Shown: positions 36,658 through 46,579, numbered from the stretch's first letter. The stretch is DNA of 53,181 nucleotides from Caldovatus aquaticus (GCF_019458025.1 NZ_JAHZUY010000017.1:1-53181); one strand, 5' to 3'. The notes: generated by a model not told the origin, from the letters alone. Numbers and translations: made by a program.

Positions 36658-37998
36658 ATGAGCGCCCTCGGCCAGACCGCGCCGGCGCGCGCCGGCACCG
36701 CCGAGCCGGGCTACATGTCCGGCTTCGGCAACAGCTTCGAGAGCGAGGCGCTGCCCGGCGCGCTGCCCGTCGGGCGCAACTCGCCGCAGAAGTGCCCCTA
36801 CGGCCTCTACGCGGAGCAGCTCAGCGGCTCGCCCTTCACCGCGCCGCGGGCGGCGAACGAGCGCTCCTGGCTCTACCGCATCCGCCCGACCGTGCGGCAC
36901 ATCGGCCGCTTCGCGAGGATGGAGGCGCGCCTCTGGCGCACCGCGCCCTGCGCCGAGGCCGACCTGCCGATCCAGCCGCTGCGCTGGGGCCCGGTCCCGA
37001 TCCCGGAGGAGAAGCTCTCCTTCCTCGAGGGCATGCGCACCGTCACCACCGCGGGCGACGCCGCCGCGCAGGAGGGCATGGCCGCGCACGTCTATCTCGC
37101 CACCCGCTCGATGCAGGACGAGTACTTCTGGAACGCCGACGGCGAGATGCTGATCGTCCCGCAGCAGGGCCGGCTGCGCCTGCGCACCGAGTTCGGCGTG
37201 ATCGACATCGCGCCGGGCGAGATCGCCGTCATCCCCCGCGGCGTGAAGTTCTGCGCCGAGCTGCGCGGCGAGCCCGCGCGCGGCTACGTGTGCGAGAACT
37301 ACGGCGGCAGCTTCACCCTGCCGGAGCGCGGCCCGATCGGCGCCAACTGCCTCGCCAACCAGCGCGACTTCCTCACCCCCGTCGCCGCCTACGAGGACAA
37401 GGAGACGCCCTCCCGGCTGATGGTGAAGTGGGGCGGCGCGCTGTGGGCGTGCGAGATCGGCCACTCGCCGCTCGACGTCGTCGCCTGGCACGGCAACTAC
37501 GCGCCCTACAAGTACGACCTCCGCCGCTTCTCGCCGGTCGGCCCGATCCTGTTCGACCACGCCGACCCGTCCATCTTCACCGTGCTGACCTCGCCCTCCG
37601 GCACGCCGGGCACGGCGAACGTGGACTTGGTGATCTTCCCGGAGCGCTGGATGGTGGCCGAGGACACCTTCCGCCCGCCCTGGTACCACATGAACGTCAT
37701 GAGCGAGTTCATGGGCCTGATCTACGGCCAGTACGACGCCAGGCCGCAGGGCTTCGTCCCCGGCGGCTTCAGCCTGCACAACTGCATGCTGCCGCACGGG
37801 CCCGACGCCGAGGCCTTCGAGGCCGCGAGCACCGCGGAGCTCCGGCCGCACAAGCTGGTCAACACCCTCGCCTTCATGTTCGAGACCCGGCTGCCGCAGC
37901 GCCTGACGCGCTATGCGGCGGAGCTGGAGACGCGCCAGGCCGACTATCTCGACTGCTGGAAGGGCCTGAGGAAGCACTTCGACCCGACCAAGCCGTAG
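36658..37998 (+). CDS. hmgA: Homogentisate 1,2-dioxygenase
   Basis: Non-haem iron dioxygenase that opens the homogentisate ring to maleylacetoacetate, 446 residues, normal length. Recognisable phrases are [20 protein letters not shown] near the N-terminus, [76 protein letters not shown] (iron ligand His and Glu region) and [16 protein letters not shown] (final iron ligand His). The AGGGGAGGCGAGCG before the ATG is a good ribosome binding site. fahA follows after 10 bases. Confidence 0.97.
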   Translation: MSALGQTAPARAGTAEPGYMSGFGNSFESEALPGALPVGRNSPQKCPYGLYAEQLSGSPFTAPRAANERSWLYRIRPTVRHIGRFARMEARLWRTAPCAEADLPIQPLRWGPVPIPEEKLSFLEGMRTVTTAGDAAAQEGMAAHVYLATRSMQDEYFWNADGEMLIVPQQGRLRLRTEFGVIDIAPGEIAVIPRGVKFCAELRGEPARGYVCENYGGSFTLPERGPIGANCLANQRDFLTPVAAYEDKETPSRLMVKWGGALWACEIGHSPLDVVAWHGNYAPYKYDLRRFSPVGPILFDHADPSIFTVLTSPSGTPGTANVDLVIFPERWMVAEDTFRPPWYHMNVMSEFMGLIYGQYDARPQGFVPGGFSLHNCMLPHGPDAEAFEAASTAELRPHKLVNTLAFMFETRLPQRLTRYAAELETRQADYLDCWKGLRKHFDPTKP

Positions 37999-38008
37999 GG
38001 CCGCCGTG

Positions 38009-39319
38009 ATGCCGAAGACCGACGCCACCCACGACGCCCGGCGCCGCTCCTGGGTGGATTCCGCCAACGGCCATCCGGAATTCCCGATCCAGAACCTGCC
38101 GCTCGGCGTGTTCGTCCCGCCCGAGGGCGGCGCGCCGCGCGGCGGCGTCGCGATCGGCGACTTCATCCTCGACCTCGGCGCGGCGCACGCCGCCGGCCTG
38201 TTCGCCGGCGCGGCGGCGCGTGCCGCCGAGGCCGCCTCCGGCCCCGCCCTCAACGACCTGTTCGCGCTCGGCGCCGGCCCGCGCGCCGCGCTGCGCGCGC
38301 GCCTCTCCGAGCTGCTCGCCCTCGGCAGCCCCGAACGCCCGCGCGTCGAGCCCTGCCTGCACCGCGCCGCCGACTGCACGCTGCAGCTTCCGGCGCGCAT
38401 CGGCGACTACACCGACTTCTACGCCGGCATCCATCACGCGACCAACACCGGCCGCCAGCTGCGGCCCGACAATCCGCTGCTGCCGAACTACAAGCACGTC
38501 CCCGTCGGCTATCACGGCCGCGCCTCCTCGGTCGTGCCCTCGGGAGCCCCCGTGCGGCGCCCGAACGGGCAGCGCAAGCCGGCGGGCGAGGCGGCGCCGA
38601 GCTTCGGCCCCTCGCGCAACCTCGACTACGAGCTCGAGCTCGGCATCTGGATGGGCCCCGGCAACCCGCTCGGCGAGCCGATCCCGATCGCCGAGGCGGG
38701 CGCGCGGATCGCCGGCTTCTGCCTGCTCAACGACTGGTCGGCGCGCGACATCCAGGCGTGGGAGTACCAGCCGCTCGGCCCGTTCCTCGCCAAGAGCTTC
38801 TGCACCACGGTCAGCCCCTGGGTGGTCACGCCGGAGGCGCTCGCGCCCTTCCGCATCGCGCAGCCGCCGCGCCCGGAGGGCGACCCGGCGCCGCTTCCCT
38901 ACCTGCTCGACGCCGCGGACCAGCGCGAAGGCGCGCTCGCGGTGGAGCTGGAGGTGCTGCTGCTCACGCCCGGGCTGCGCGAGAAGGGCCTGCCGCCGCA
39001 GCGCGTCGCGCTCTCGCACACGCGGCACCTCTATTGGACCCCGGCGCAGCTCGTCGCGCATCACGCCTGCGGCGGCTGCAACCTCCGCCCCGGCGACCTG
39101 TTCGGCAGCGGCACCGTCTCCGGCCCCGAGGAGGGCAGCTTCGGCAGCCTGCTGGAGGCGACGCGGGGCGGCCGCAAGCCGCTGCGTCTTCCCTCCGGCG
39201 AGATCCGGCGCTTCCTCGAGGACGGCGACGAGGTCATCTTCCGCGCCCATGCGCGGCGAGAAGGCTTCGCGAGCATCGGCTTCGGCGAGTGCCGCGGCAC
39301 CATCCGGCCCGCGCCCTAG
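38009..39319 (+). CDS. fahA: Fumarylacetoacetase
   Basis: Last step of the homogentisate pathway: hydrolyses fumarylacetoacetate to fumarate and acetoacetate. 436 residues. The family blocks are SWVDSANGHPEFPIQNLPLG near the start, IGDYTDFYAGIHHATNTGRQ (metal and catalytic His region), VPVGYHGRASSVVPSG, LDYELELGIWMGPGNPLGEP, LLNDWSARDIQAWEYQPLGP and FGSGTVSGPEEGSFGSLLE. A GTG at 38006 directly before the ATG is an alternative start. No maleylacetoacetate isomerase gene follows; the next genes lie on the other strand. Confidence 0.97.
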   Translation: MPKTDATHDARRRSWVDSANGHPEFPIQNLPLGVFVPPEGGAPRGGVAIGDFILDLGAAHAAGLFAGAAARAAEAASGPALNDLFALGAGPRAALRARLSELLALGSPERPRVEPCLHRAADCTLQLPARIGDYTDFYAGIHHATNTGRQLRPDNPLLPNYKHVPVGYHGRASSVVPSGAPVRRPNGQRKPAGEAAPSFGPSRNLDYELELGIWMGPGNPLGEPIPIAEAGARIAGFCLLNDWSARDIQAWEYQPLGPFLAKSFCTTVSPWVVTPEALAPFRIAQPPRPEGDPAPLPYLLDAADQREGALAVELEVLLLTPGLREKGLPPQRVALSHTRHLYWTPAQLVAHHACGGCNLRPGDLFGSGTVSGPEEGSFGSLLEATRGGRKPLRLPSGEIRRFLEDGDEVIFRAHARREGFASIGFGECRGTIRPAP

Positions 39320-39403
39320 CGCGGAGCGCGGCCGGCTGCCCCAGGGCCGCCGCAGTGGGCACAGCCGAGGGCAACGGCTCCAGAGCCGCCGGCCGGATCG
39401 CTT

Positions 39404-40456
39404 CTACGCGGCGTCCGGCGCCAGCGCGCCCGCGGGCTCCCGCCGCGCGGCGCCGTCGCGCCCCTCCTCCACCGCGTGGCAGGCGACCACCGCCTCCCCG
39501 GCCGGCAGCAGCGCCGGCCGCTCCGCACGGCAGCGCGCATCGGCCAGCGGACAGCGCGGGTGGAAGGCGCAGCCCGGTGGCGGCGCGATCGGGCTCGGCA
39601 CCTCGCCGCCGACCGGTACGCGCTGCCGGCCCGTCATCCCGAGGTCCGGCACCGCATCCAGGAGCGCCCGCGTGTAGGGATGGCGCGGCGCCGTGAACAG
39701 CGTCTCCGCCGGCGCCAGCTCGACCAGGCGGCCGAGATACATCACGCCGACCCGGTCGCTGACCTGGCGCACCACCGCCAGGTTGTGGCTGATGAACAGG
39801 TAGGTCAGCCCCAGCTCGCGCTGCAGCGCCTTCATCAGGTTCAGGATCTGCGCCTGCACCGAGACGTCGAGCGCGCTCGTCGGCTCGTCGCAGACCAGGA
39901 ACTCCGGGCTGGAGGAGAGGGCGCGGGCGATCGAGATGCGCTGGCGCTGCCCGCCGCTGAACTCGTGCGGGTACTTCTCGCCGTCGAGCGGCGAGAGGCC
40001 GACATGGGTCAGCAGCTCCGCCACGCGCTCGCGCTCGGCCGCGCGGCCCTTGACGAGGCCGAAGGCGCGGATCGGCTCGGCGATGATGTCGCGCACGCGC
40101 CAGCGCGGGTTGAGCGAGGCGTAGGGGTCCTGGAAGATCATCTGCATCCGCCGGCGCTGCGCCGCGTCCGCGCGCGCCTCGTGCAGATCGTGCCCGGCGA
40201 AGCGCACGCGGCCCCGTGTCGGCGTGTAGAGGCCGACGACGAGCCGCGCCACGGTGGACTTGCCGCACCCGGATTCGCCGACAAGGGAAAGCGTCGTGCC
40301 CTTCGGGATCGCGAAGGAGACGCCGTCCACCGCGCGCAGGATGCGCCGGCCCTCGCCGGAGAGGAGGCGATGAAGAAGCGGGCGCGAGACGTCGAAGTGC
40401 TTCGCGAGGTCCTCCACCTCGAGCATCGGCGCGGCGGGATCGGCCCCGTCACGCAT
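39404..40456 (-). CDS. dppF: Peptide-type ABC transporter ATP-binding protein (DppF/OppF)
   Basis: Second ATPase of an oligo/dipeptide-type ABC importer, 350 residues. Walker A is [13 protein letters not shown] near 60-72, the Q-loop is [14 protein letters not shown], the signature is [17 protein letters not shown] and Walker [15 protein letters not shown]. The C-terminal oligopeptide/dipeptide extension contains [20 protein letters not shown], a cysteine motif that in relatives binds an iron-sulfur cluster. Its start overlaps the stop of the DppD gene by 8 bases. Last gene of the transporter operon, convergent with fahA at 84 bases. The substrate is not determinable; peptide is the family default. 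Confidence 0.9.
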   Translation of the reverse strand: MRDGADPAAPMLEVEDLAKHFDVSRPLLHRLLSGEGRRILRAVDGVSFAIPKGTTLSLVGESGCGKSTVARLVVGLYTPTRGRVRFAGHDLHEARADAAQRRRMQMIFQDPYASLNPRWRVRDIIAEPIRAFGLVKGRAAERERVAELLTHVGLSPLDGEKYPHEFSGGQRQRISIARALSSSPEFLVCDEPTSALDVSVQAQILNLMKALQRELGLTYLFISHNLAVVRQVSDRVGVMYLGRLVELAPAETLFTAPRHPYTRALLDAVPDLGMTGRQRVPVGGEVPSPIAPPPGCAFHPRCPLADARCRAERPALLPAGEAVVACHAVEEGRDGAARREPAGALAPDAA

Positions 40457-41432
40457 GGCGCCCGGCCCGGTCGAGGTGAAGCCAGCACGCCGCGCGCGTC
40501 CCGCCCGCGTCCAGCAGTCCGGGCCGCTCGCGGCGGCAGCGGTCGAACGCCTGCGGGCAGCGGGGATGGAAGGCGCAGCCCGGCGGAATCTCCGAGAGGC
40601 GCGGCATCGCGCCCTCGATCTGCGCCAGGCGCTCCACGCGCCGGTCGAGCGGCGGGATCGAGGCCATCAGCCCCGCCGTGTAGGGGTGCCGCGGATGCTT
40701 CACCACCTCGCGCACCGGCCCGATCTCCGCGATGCGGCCGGCATACATCACCGCGACGCGGTCCGCCGTCTCGGCGATCACGCCCATGTCGTGCGTGATC
40801 AGCATCACCGCGGTGCCCCGCTCGCGCGTCAGGCCCTTGAGCAGCGCGATGATCTGCGCCTGGATCGAGACGTCGAGGGCGGTGGTGGGCTCGTCGGCGA
40901 TGACGAGCTTCGGCTCGGCGCAGAGCGCGAGCGCGATCACCACGCGCTGGCGCATGCCGCCCGAGAATTCGTGCGGGTAGCTGCCGATGCGCTGCGCCGC
41001 GGCCGGGATGCCGACGCGCTCGAGCCACCCGACGGCGCGCCGGCGCGCCTCCTCCCGCCCGATCGGGAGGTGGGTGAGCATGGTCTCCTCGAGCTGCTCG
41101 CCCACGGTGTAGAGCGGGTTCAGCGTGGTCAGCGGGTCCTGGAAGATCGCGCCGATCTCGCGGCCGCGGATGCGGCGCAGCCGCTCGTAGGGCAGGTCGT
41201 CTATGCGCCGTCCCTCGAGCAGGATCTGCCCGCCGGCGATGCGCCCGGGCGGCTCGATCAGCCCGATGATCGCCGCCCCGGTCATGGACTTGCCCGCGCC
41301 CGATTCGCCGACCACGCCGAGCACCTCGCCGGCCTCGATCGCGAAGGATACGCCGTCGAGCGCGGTCAGCACGCCGCGCCGCGTCGGGAATTCCACGCGC
41401 AGGTCGCGGACCTCGAGCAGCGGCGGCGCCAT
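40449..41432 (-). CDS. dppD: Peptide-type ABC transporter ATP-binding protein (DppD/OppD)
   Basis: First ATPase of the importer, 327 residues. Walker [22 protein letters not shown]-loop [20 protein letters not shown], signature [19 protein letters not shown] (the GGMRQR form typical of DppD) and Walker [15 protein letters not shown] are all present. The C-terminus carries [20 protein letters not shown] and ends after a further Cys. Its ATG shares one base with the stop of the upstream permease gene (TGATG), showing tight translational coupling. Confidence 0.92.
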   Translation of the reverse strand: MAPPLLEVRDLRVEFPTRRGVLTALDGVSFAIEAGEVLGVVGESGAGKSMTGAAIIGLIEPPGRIAGGQILLEGRRIDDLPYERLRRIRGREIGAIFQDPLTTLNPLYTVGEQLEETMLTHLPIGREEARRRAVGWLERVGIPAAAQRIGSYPHEFSGGMRQRVVIALALCAEPKLVIADEPTTALDVSIQAQIIALLKGLTRERGTAVMLITHDMGVIAETADRVAVMYAGRIAEIGPVREVVKHPRHPYTAGLMASIPPLDRRVERLAQIEGAMPRLSEIPPGCAFHPRCPQAFDRCRRERPGLLDAGGTRAACWLHLDRAGRHA

Positions 41433-42364
41433 CAGCGGAGCTTCGGGTTGAGGGCGTCGCGCAGCCAGTCGCCCAGCAGGTTGACCGAGAGCACCATCGC
41501 CACCAGCGCCGCGCCCGGGAAGATCGTGATCCACCACTCGCCGCTGAAGAGGAAGTCGTTGCCGATGCGGATCAGGGTGCCGAGCGAGGGCTGGGTCGGC
41601 GGCACGCCGACGCCGAGGAAGGAGAGCGTCGCCTCGGCGAGGATCGCGAGCCCCAGGTTGAGCGTCGCGATCACCAGCACCGGCCCGAGCACGTTCGGCA
41701 GCACGTGGGTCAGCATGATCCGCGCGCGGCCGAGGCCGATCACGCGCGCCGCCAGCACGTATTCCTTGTTCCGCTCGACCAGGGTGGAGCCGCGCACGGT
41801 GCGGGCGAATTTCGGCCACTCGCTGATGCCGATCGCAAAGATCACCACGTATAGCGCCAGAGCGCCGTGCAGCTCCCGCGGCAGCGAGGCCTGGACGACG
41901 CCGTTCACCAGCAGCGCGACCAGGATCGAGGGGAAGGTGAGCTGCACGTCCGCGATGCGCATCAGCACCGCGTCCGCCGTCCCCCCGGCATAGCCCGCGA
42001 CCAGCCCGAGCAGAACGCCGAGCAGCGTCGCGAAGGCGGTCGCGCTCAGGCCGACGAGCAGCGAGATGCGTGCCCCGTACAGGATCGCGGACAGCACGTC
42101 GCGCCCCTGGCCGTCGGTGCCGAGCGGGAAGGCGGGATCGCCCTCCGCGTCCCAGGCCGGCGGCTTGAAGGCGTTGGAGAGGTCGAGGCCCGCCAGGTCG
42201 AACGGGTCGTGCGGCGCGATCCAGGGCGCGAGCAGCGCGCCCCCGATGCAGAGGAGCGCCACCAGCGCCGCCCCCACCGCCACCGGCGAGCGGCGGAACG
42301 ACCACCACAGGTCGCTCTCGCGCCAGCGGGCGAGCAGCGCGGCCGCCGCGCCGGGGAGCGCCAT
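41432..42364 (-). CDS. dppC: Peptide-type ABC transporter permease (DppC/OppC)
   Basis: Inner-membrane permease subunit, 310 residues, with an N-terminal segment SPVAVGAALVALLCIGGALL typical of the OppC N-terminal helix, HPLGTDGQGRD-like PLGTDGQGRDVLSAILYGAR, and the EAA-loop region EYVLAARVIGLGRARIMLTH that contacts the ATPase. ATLSFLGVGVPPTQPSLG is the family C-terminal signature. Six transmembrane segments are expected. It begins 1 base after the stop of the dppB gene. Confidence 0.92.
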   Translation of the reverse strand: MALPGAAAALLARWRESDLWWSFRRSPVAVGAALVALLCIGGALLAPWIAPHDPFDLAGLDLSNAFKPPAWDAEGDPAFPLGTDGQGRDVLSAILYGARISLLVGLSATAFATLLGVLLGLVAGYAGGTADAVLMRIADVQLTFPSILVALLVNGVVQASLPRELHGALALYVVIFAIGISEWPKFARTVRGSTLVERNKEYVLAARVIGLGRARIMLTHVLPNVLGPVLVIATLNLGLAILAEATLSFLGVGVPPTQPSLGTLIRIGNDFLFSGEWWITIFPGAALVAMVLSVNLLGDWLRDALNPKLR

Positions 42365-42365
42365 C

Positions 42366-43358
42366 TCAGCGCCCCCCGGCGCCCGCGGCGCCGCGGTCCG
42401 CGCGCAACCGCGGATCCACCGCATAGTAGAGCAGGTCCACGACCAGGTTGATGGTGACGAACACCGCCGCGATCAGCAGCAGATAGGCCGCCATCACCGG
42501 GATGTCGGCCGCGCCGACGCTCTGGATGAACAGGAGGCCCATGCCCGGCCACTGGAACACCGTCTCGGTCACGATCGCGAAGGCGATGATCGCGCCGAGC
42601 TGCAGCCCCGCGATGGTGATCACCGGCACCAGCGTGTTCCTCAGCGCATGGCCGAAGTGCACGGCGCGGTTGGAGAGGCCGCGGGCGCGGGCGAACCTGA
42701 TGTAGTCGGTGCGCAGCACCTCCAGCATCTCCGCCCGCACCAGGCGCATGATCAGGGTGAGCTGGAACAGCCCGAGCGTGATCGCGGGCAGGATCAGCGC
42801 CTTGATCCCGGACCAGGTGAGGAAGCCGGTCGTCCACCAGCCGATCTGCACCGTCTCGCCGCGCCCGAAGCTCGGCAGCCAGCCGAGCCAGACGGAGAAG
42901 ACGAGGATCAGCAGGATGCCGATCAGGAACGTCGGCAGCGAGACGCCGATCAGGCTGAAGGTGAGGAAGAGGCGGCTGATCCAGGAGTTGCGGTAGAGCC
43001 CGGTGTAGACCCCCATCGGCACGCCGACCAGAAGCGCCAGGGCGGCGGCGGTGAAGGCGAGCTCGAGCGTCGCCGGCGCGCGCTCCGCGATCAGCTCCGC
43101 GACCGGGCGCGAGAGCCGGTAGGAGAGGCCGAAATCCCCGGCGATCGCATTGCCGAGGAAGCGCCAGTACTGCACCAGCACCGGCTGGTCGAGCCCGAGG
43201 TCGCGCACCAGCGCCTCGCGCTGCTCCGGCGTGTGGTCCTGGCCGAGCATGATCGCCACCGGGTCGCCGACATGGGCGAACATCAGGAAGCTCACCAGCG
43301 ACACGACCAGCATCACCGGGATCGCCTGGAGAATGCGCAAGAGGATGAAGGCCGTCAC
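42366..43358 (-). CDS. dppB: Peptide-type ABC transporter permease (DppB/OppB)
   Basis: Inner-membrane permease subunit of 330 residues and first gene of the transporter operon. The start is GTG (43358) with a weak AGGGCGG upstream. The N-terminus FILLRILQAIPVMLVVSLVSF and QYWRFLGNAIAGDFGLSYRL match the family, as do RLVRAEMLEVLRTDYIRFAR and HALRNTLVPVITIAGLQLG (EAA loop). The substrate-binding protein gene usually found with these four genes is missing on both sides: upstream is an AI-2E permease on the same strand, 104 bp away. Confidence 0.92.
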   Translation of the reverse strand: MTAFILLRILQAIPVMLVVSLVSFLMFAHVGDPVAIMLGQDHTPEQREALVRDLGLDQPVLVQYWRFLGNAIAGDFGLSYRLSRPVAELIAERAPATLELAFTAAALALLVGVPMGVYTGLYRNSWISRLFLTFSLIGVSLPTFLIGILLILVFSVWLGWLPSFGRGETVQIGWWTTGFLTWSGIKALILPAITLGLFQLTLIMRLVRAEMLEVLRTDYIRFARARGLSNRAVHFGHALRNTLVPVITIAGLQLGAIIAFAIVTETVFQWPGMGLLFIQSVGAADIPVMAAYLLLIAAVFVTINLVVDLLYYAVDPRLRADRGAAGAGGR

Positions 43359-43462
43359 GCCGCGCCCGCCCTGCCGTCAGCCGCCGCGGCGCCGCGCCAT
43401 CGCCCCGCGCGCACCGCGGCGCCAGCTATACGGCCGCTCCCGCCCTCGGGAAAGGCTCGCCC

Positions 43463-44560
43463 TCACGCCCCTTCCCCGCTCGCCCCGGTCTCGCGCGGGG
43501 CATCCTCCGCCCTCTCCTCGGCCGAGAATTCCAGCAGCAGCGCGTAGCCGACCGCGAGCAGCACCGGCCCCAGGAACAGGCCGAGGAAGCCGAAGGCGAG
43601 CACGCCCCCGAGCGCCCCGAGCAGGGTAAGGAGCAGCGGCAGGTCGGCGCCGCGGCTGATCAGCACCGGCCGGATCACGTTGTCGACCGAGGAGATGCCG
43701 AGGGCGCCGTAGAGCCCCATGAAGATGCCCCAGCCGACCTCGCCCTCCACGAACAGCCAGATGGTCGCGGGGATCCAGACCAGCGGCGCGCCGACCGGCA
43801 GGATCGAGAGCGCGCCCGCCACCACGCCGAGCAGCACCGGCTGCGGCACCCCCGCGATCCAGAGGCCGAAGGCGGTCAGGATTCCCTGCACCACGGCGGT
43901 CCCGATCAGCCCGAAGACGACGCTGCGGGTGACGTTGCCGGTCAGCGCCAGCAGGCGCTGCGCCCGCGCCCCGCCGATGCGCACGACCAGCCGCGCCGCC
44001 CGGCCCGCCATCGCCTCGCCGTCGCGATAGAAGAAGAAGGCGAGCACGATCGCGAGCAGGAGCTCCGCCACCCCCGACAGCACGGCGAGCAGCGCCGCGA
44101 GCGCGGCCGAGGCGATGGTGCCGGCGTATGGCCTGAGCAGGCTGCCCAGGCCGGACAGGTCGAAGGCGAGCCCGCCCAGCCGGTCGCGCAGGAAGCCCCC
44201 GACATAGGGCAGACCCAGCAGCCAGTCGCCGAGGCCGGGAATGCCGACCGTGAGCAGCCTCTCGAGCTGGGCGCGCAGCGCCTCCACCTCCTCCCGGCTG
44301 GTCGGTGCGGCGAAGACGATCGGCAGGCCGACCAGCAGCATCTCCGCCGCCACCATCAGCCCGGCCGCGAAACCCGAGGAGAGGCGCAGCCGGTCGCGCA
44401 CCACGCGGTAGGCCGGCCAGGTGGAGTAGGCGAGGATCGCGGCCCAGAGCAGCGCCGAGAGGAAGGGCCGCAGCACCATCAGGCAGCCGATGCCGAGCGC
44501 GAGCAGCGCCACCAGGCCGATCAGGCGGGCAGCAGGGGCCGGCTCCTCGGATGGAGGCAT
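43463..44560 (-). CDS. AI-2E family transporter (PerM/TqsA-like)
   Basis: A polytopic membrane protein of 365 residues of the AI-2E/UPF0118 family. Hydrophobic segments are at the N-terminus (LIGLVALLALGIGCLMVL, FLSALLWAAILAYSTWPAY), a periplasmic amphipathic region comes next, and the C-terminal bundle includes GVVAGALSILPVGAPLVW and SSVDNVIRPVLISRGADLPL, the family signature with DNxxRPxLI. Members export autoinducer-2, ions or other small molecules, so the substrate is open. Divergent from hyi with 223 bp between. Whether it shares a transcript with dppBCDF downstream (104-bp gap) is uncertain. Confidence 0.9.
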   Translation of the reverse strand: MPPSEEPAPAARLIGLVALLALGIGCLMVLRPFLSALLWAAILAYSTWPAYRVVRDRLRLSSGFAAGLMVAAEMLLVGLPIVFAAPTSREEVEALRAQLERLLTVGIPGLGDWLLGLPYVGGFLRDRLGGLAFDLSGLGSLLRPYAGTIASAALAALLAVLSGVAELLLAIVLAFFFYRDGEAMAGRAARLVVRIGGARAQRLLALTGNVTRSVVFGLIGTAVVQGILTAFGLWIAGVPQPVLLGVVAGALSILPVGAPLVWIPATIWLFVEGEVGWGIFMGLYGALGISSVDNVIRPVLISRGADLPLLLTLLGALGGVLAFGFLGLFLGPVLLAVGYALLLEFSAEERAEDAPRETGASGEGA

Positions 44561-44783
44561 GGGATCGCGTCTCTCCCTCGCGCGCGCCGCGCTCGCCGGG
44601 CATCGCCCGGCCGGGCCAGACGCGCAAGGCGATTCGCGCACCAGCGTGCCAGAGGGCGCGCCCTTGCGCATCCGCGCCCGGCCCGCCGGCCGGCCCCGGC
44701 GAGCCCTGGCGCGCCGGCCGCGGCGCGGCTAGCGTGCGCCCTCCCGCCCAGGGGCGCGCCGCCAGCAGGGAGGACCGCCGGAC

Positions 44784-45569
44784 ATGCCGCGCTTCGCCGC
44801 CAACCTCTCCATGATGTTCACCGAGGTGCCGTTCCTCGACCGCTTCGCCCGCGCCGCGGAGGCCGGATTCAAGGCGGTGGAGTTCCTCTTCCCGTACGAG
44901 CACCCGGCGCCCGAGATCGCGCGGCGCCTCGCCGACAACGGTCTCGCCCTGGTGCTGTTCAACCTGCCCCCGGGCGACTGGGCCCGGGGCGAACGCGGCC
45001 TCGCCGCGCTGCCCGATCGCCGGCAGGAGTTCCGCGACGCCCTCGCGCGGGCGCTCGAGTACGCCGCCGCCCTCTCCTGCCCGCGGCTGCACGTGATGGC
45101 AGGGCTGAAGCCCGCGGGCGTGCCCGAGGCGACGCTGCTCGCGACCTTCGCCGCCAATCTCGACCGGGCGGCGGAGGAATGCGCGAAGGCCGGCGTCAAG
45201 CCGGTGATCGAGCCGATCAACCACCGCGACATCCCGGGCTACGTCCTCAACACCACCGACCAGGCGGCGGCGATCATCCACGCGCTCGGGCCGGAGCGGA
45301 TCGGGATGCAGTTCGACCTCTACCACTGCCAGGTCACCGAGGGCGACCTCGTCAAGCGCATCGAGAAGCACCTGCCGCTGATCGCACACATGCAGGTCGC
45401 CGATCCCCCCGGCCGCAACGAGCCCGGCACCGGCGAGGTGAACTGGCCCTTCGTCTTCCGCCGCATCGACGAGCTCGGCTATCGTGGCTGGATCGGCTGC
45501 GAATACCGCCCGGCGGGCGAGACCACGGCCGGCCTCGGCTGGTTCGCGCCCTACCGGGACCGGAGCTGA
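44784..45569 (+). CDS. hyi: Hydroxypyruvate isomerase
   Basis: TIM-barrel isomerase interconverting hydroxypyruvate and tartronate semialdehyde, 261 residues. The start PRFAANLSMMFTEVPFLDRF and AAEAGFKAVEFLFPYEHPA are the Hyi pattern; VKPVIEPINHRDIPGYVLNT and MQFDLYHCQVTEGDLVKRIE carry the metal-binding Glu and His residues, and HMQVADPPGRNEPGTGEVNW is the conserved C-terminal block. AGGGAGGACCGCC before the ATG is the ribosome binding site. glxR follows after 27 bases, so the pair processes glyoxylate-derived C3 units. Glyoxylate carboligase, the usual third gene, is not adjacent. Confidence 0.94.
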   Translation: MPRFAANLSMMFTEVPFLDRFARAAEAGFKAVEFLFPYEHPAPEIARRLADNGLALVLFNLPPGDWARGERGLAALPDRRQEFRDALARALEYAAALSCPRLHVMAGLKPAGVPEATLLATFAANLDRAAEECAKAGVKPVIEPINHRDIPGYVLNTTDQAAAIIHALGPERIGMQFDLYHCQVTEGDLVKRIEKHLPLIAHMQVADPPGRNEPGTGEVNWPFVFRRIDELGYRGWIGCEYRPAGETTAGLGWFAPYRDRS

Positions 45570-45596
45570 TATCCGCCAGAGGGAACCGCGCACGCC

Positions 45597-46487
45597 ATGA
45601 AGATCGGATTCATCGGCCTCGGCATCATGGGCAAGCCGATGGCGCTGCACCTGAAGAACGCCGGCCATACGCTCTACGTGCCCGAGCGCAAGAGCCTGAC
45701 CGAGGAGATCCGCGCCGCCGCCACCGTGCTGCCGGACGCGACCGCGGTCGCGCGCGAGGCCGAGGCGATCATCCTCATGGTCCCCGACACCCCCGACGTC
45801 GAGGCGGTGCTGTTCGGCCCGGGCGGCGTCGAGGCCGGCCTCTCGCCCGGCAAGCTGGTGATCGACATGTCCTCGATCAGCCCGACGGCGACCAGGGAAT
45901 TCGCCAGGCGCATCAACGCCAAGGGCTGCGACTACCTCGACGCCCCCGTCTCCGGCGGCGAGGTCGGGGCCAAGCAGGCCACGCTCACCATCATGGTCGG
46001 CGGCCCGCGACGGGCGTTCGAGCGCGCGAAGCCGCTGTTCGAGGCGATGGGCAAGAACATCACCCTGGTCGGCGAGGAGAACGGCGCCGGCCAGACCTGC
46101 AAGGTCGCCAACCAGATCGTCGTCGCCCTCACCATCGAGGCGGTGGCGGAGGCCCTGACCTTCGCCGCCAAGGCCGGCGCCGATCCGGCCAAGGTGCGCC
46201 AGGCGCTGATGGGCGGCCTCGCCACCTCCCGCATCCTCGAGCTGCACGGGGAGCGGATGATCACGCGCAGCTTCGCCCCCGGCTTCCGCATCCGGCTGCA
46301 CCAGAAGGACCTGAACCTCGCCCTCTCCGCGGCGCGCGACCTCGGCGTGGCCCTGCCGAACACCGCCTCGACGCAGCAGCTCTTCTCGGCGGTGGTGGCG
46401 GCGGGCGGGGCGGATCTCGATCACTCGGGCCTGGTCAAGGCGCTCGAGACCCTGGCGAACCACAAGGTGGCGCCCGATCCGGCCTGA
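45597..46487 (+). CDS. glxR: 2-hydroxy-3-oxopropionate (tartronate semialdehyde) reductase
   Basis: Beta-hydroxyacid dehydrogenase of 296 residues reducing tartronate semialdehyde to glycerate. The NAD(P)-binding MKIGFIGLGIMGKPMALHL is at the N-terminus, with PVSGGEVGAKQATLTIMVGG as the substrate-binding block and KVANQIVVALTIEAVAEALT carrying the catalytic Lys of the family. GFRIRLHQKDLNLALSAARD is the C-terminal signature. It forms a unit with hyi. The coenzyme preference was not worked out. Confidence 0.93.
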   Translation: MKIGFIGLGIMGKPMALHLKNAGHTLYVPERKSLTEEIRAAATVLPDATAVAREAEAIILMVPDTPDVEAVLFGPGGVEAGLSPGKLVIDMSSISPTATREFARRINAKGCDYLDAPVSGGEVGAKQATLTIMVGGPRRAFERAKPLFEAMGKNITLVGEENGAGQTCKVANQIVVALTIEAVAEALTFAAKAGADPAKVRQALMGGLATSRILELHGERMITRSFAPGFRIRLHQKDLNLALSAARDLGVALPNTASTQQLFSAVVAAGGADLDHSGLVKALETLANHKVAPDPA

Positions 46488-46508
46488 CGCCGGGCGCACG
46501 CGGAACCC

Positions 46509-46531
46509 GCCGGCGCCCGGGCGGCGCCGGC
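46509..46531 (+). terminator. Hairpin after glxR
   Basis: GCCGGCGCC (46509-46517), loop CGGGC and GGCGCCGGC (46523-46531) form a perfect 9-bp stem 21 bases after the glxR stop. No T run. Confidence 0.55.
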
Positions 46532-46579
46532 ACCGCCCCCCGGCCGCCGACCGGATCCGGCGCGGGCCGGGGAGGAGCG

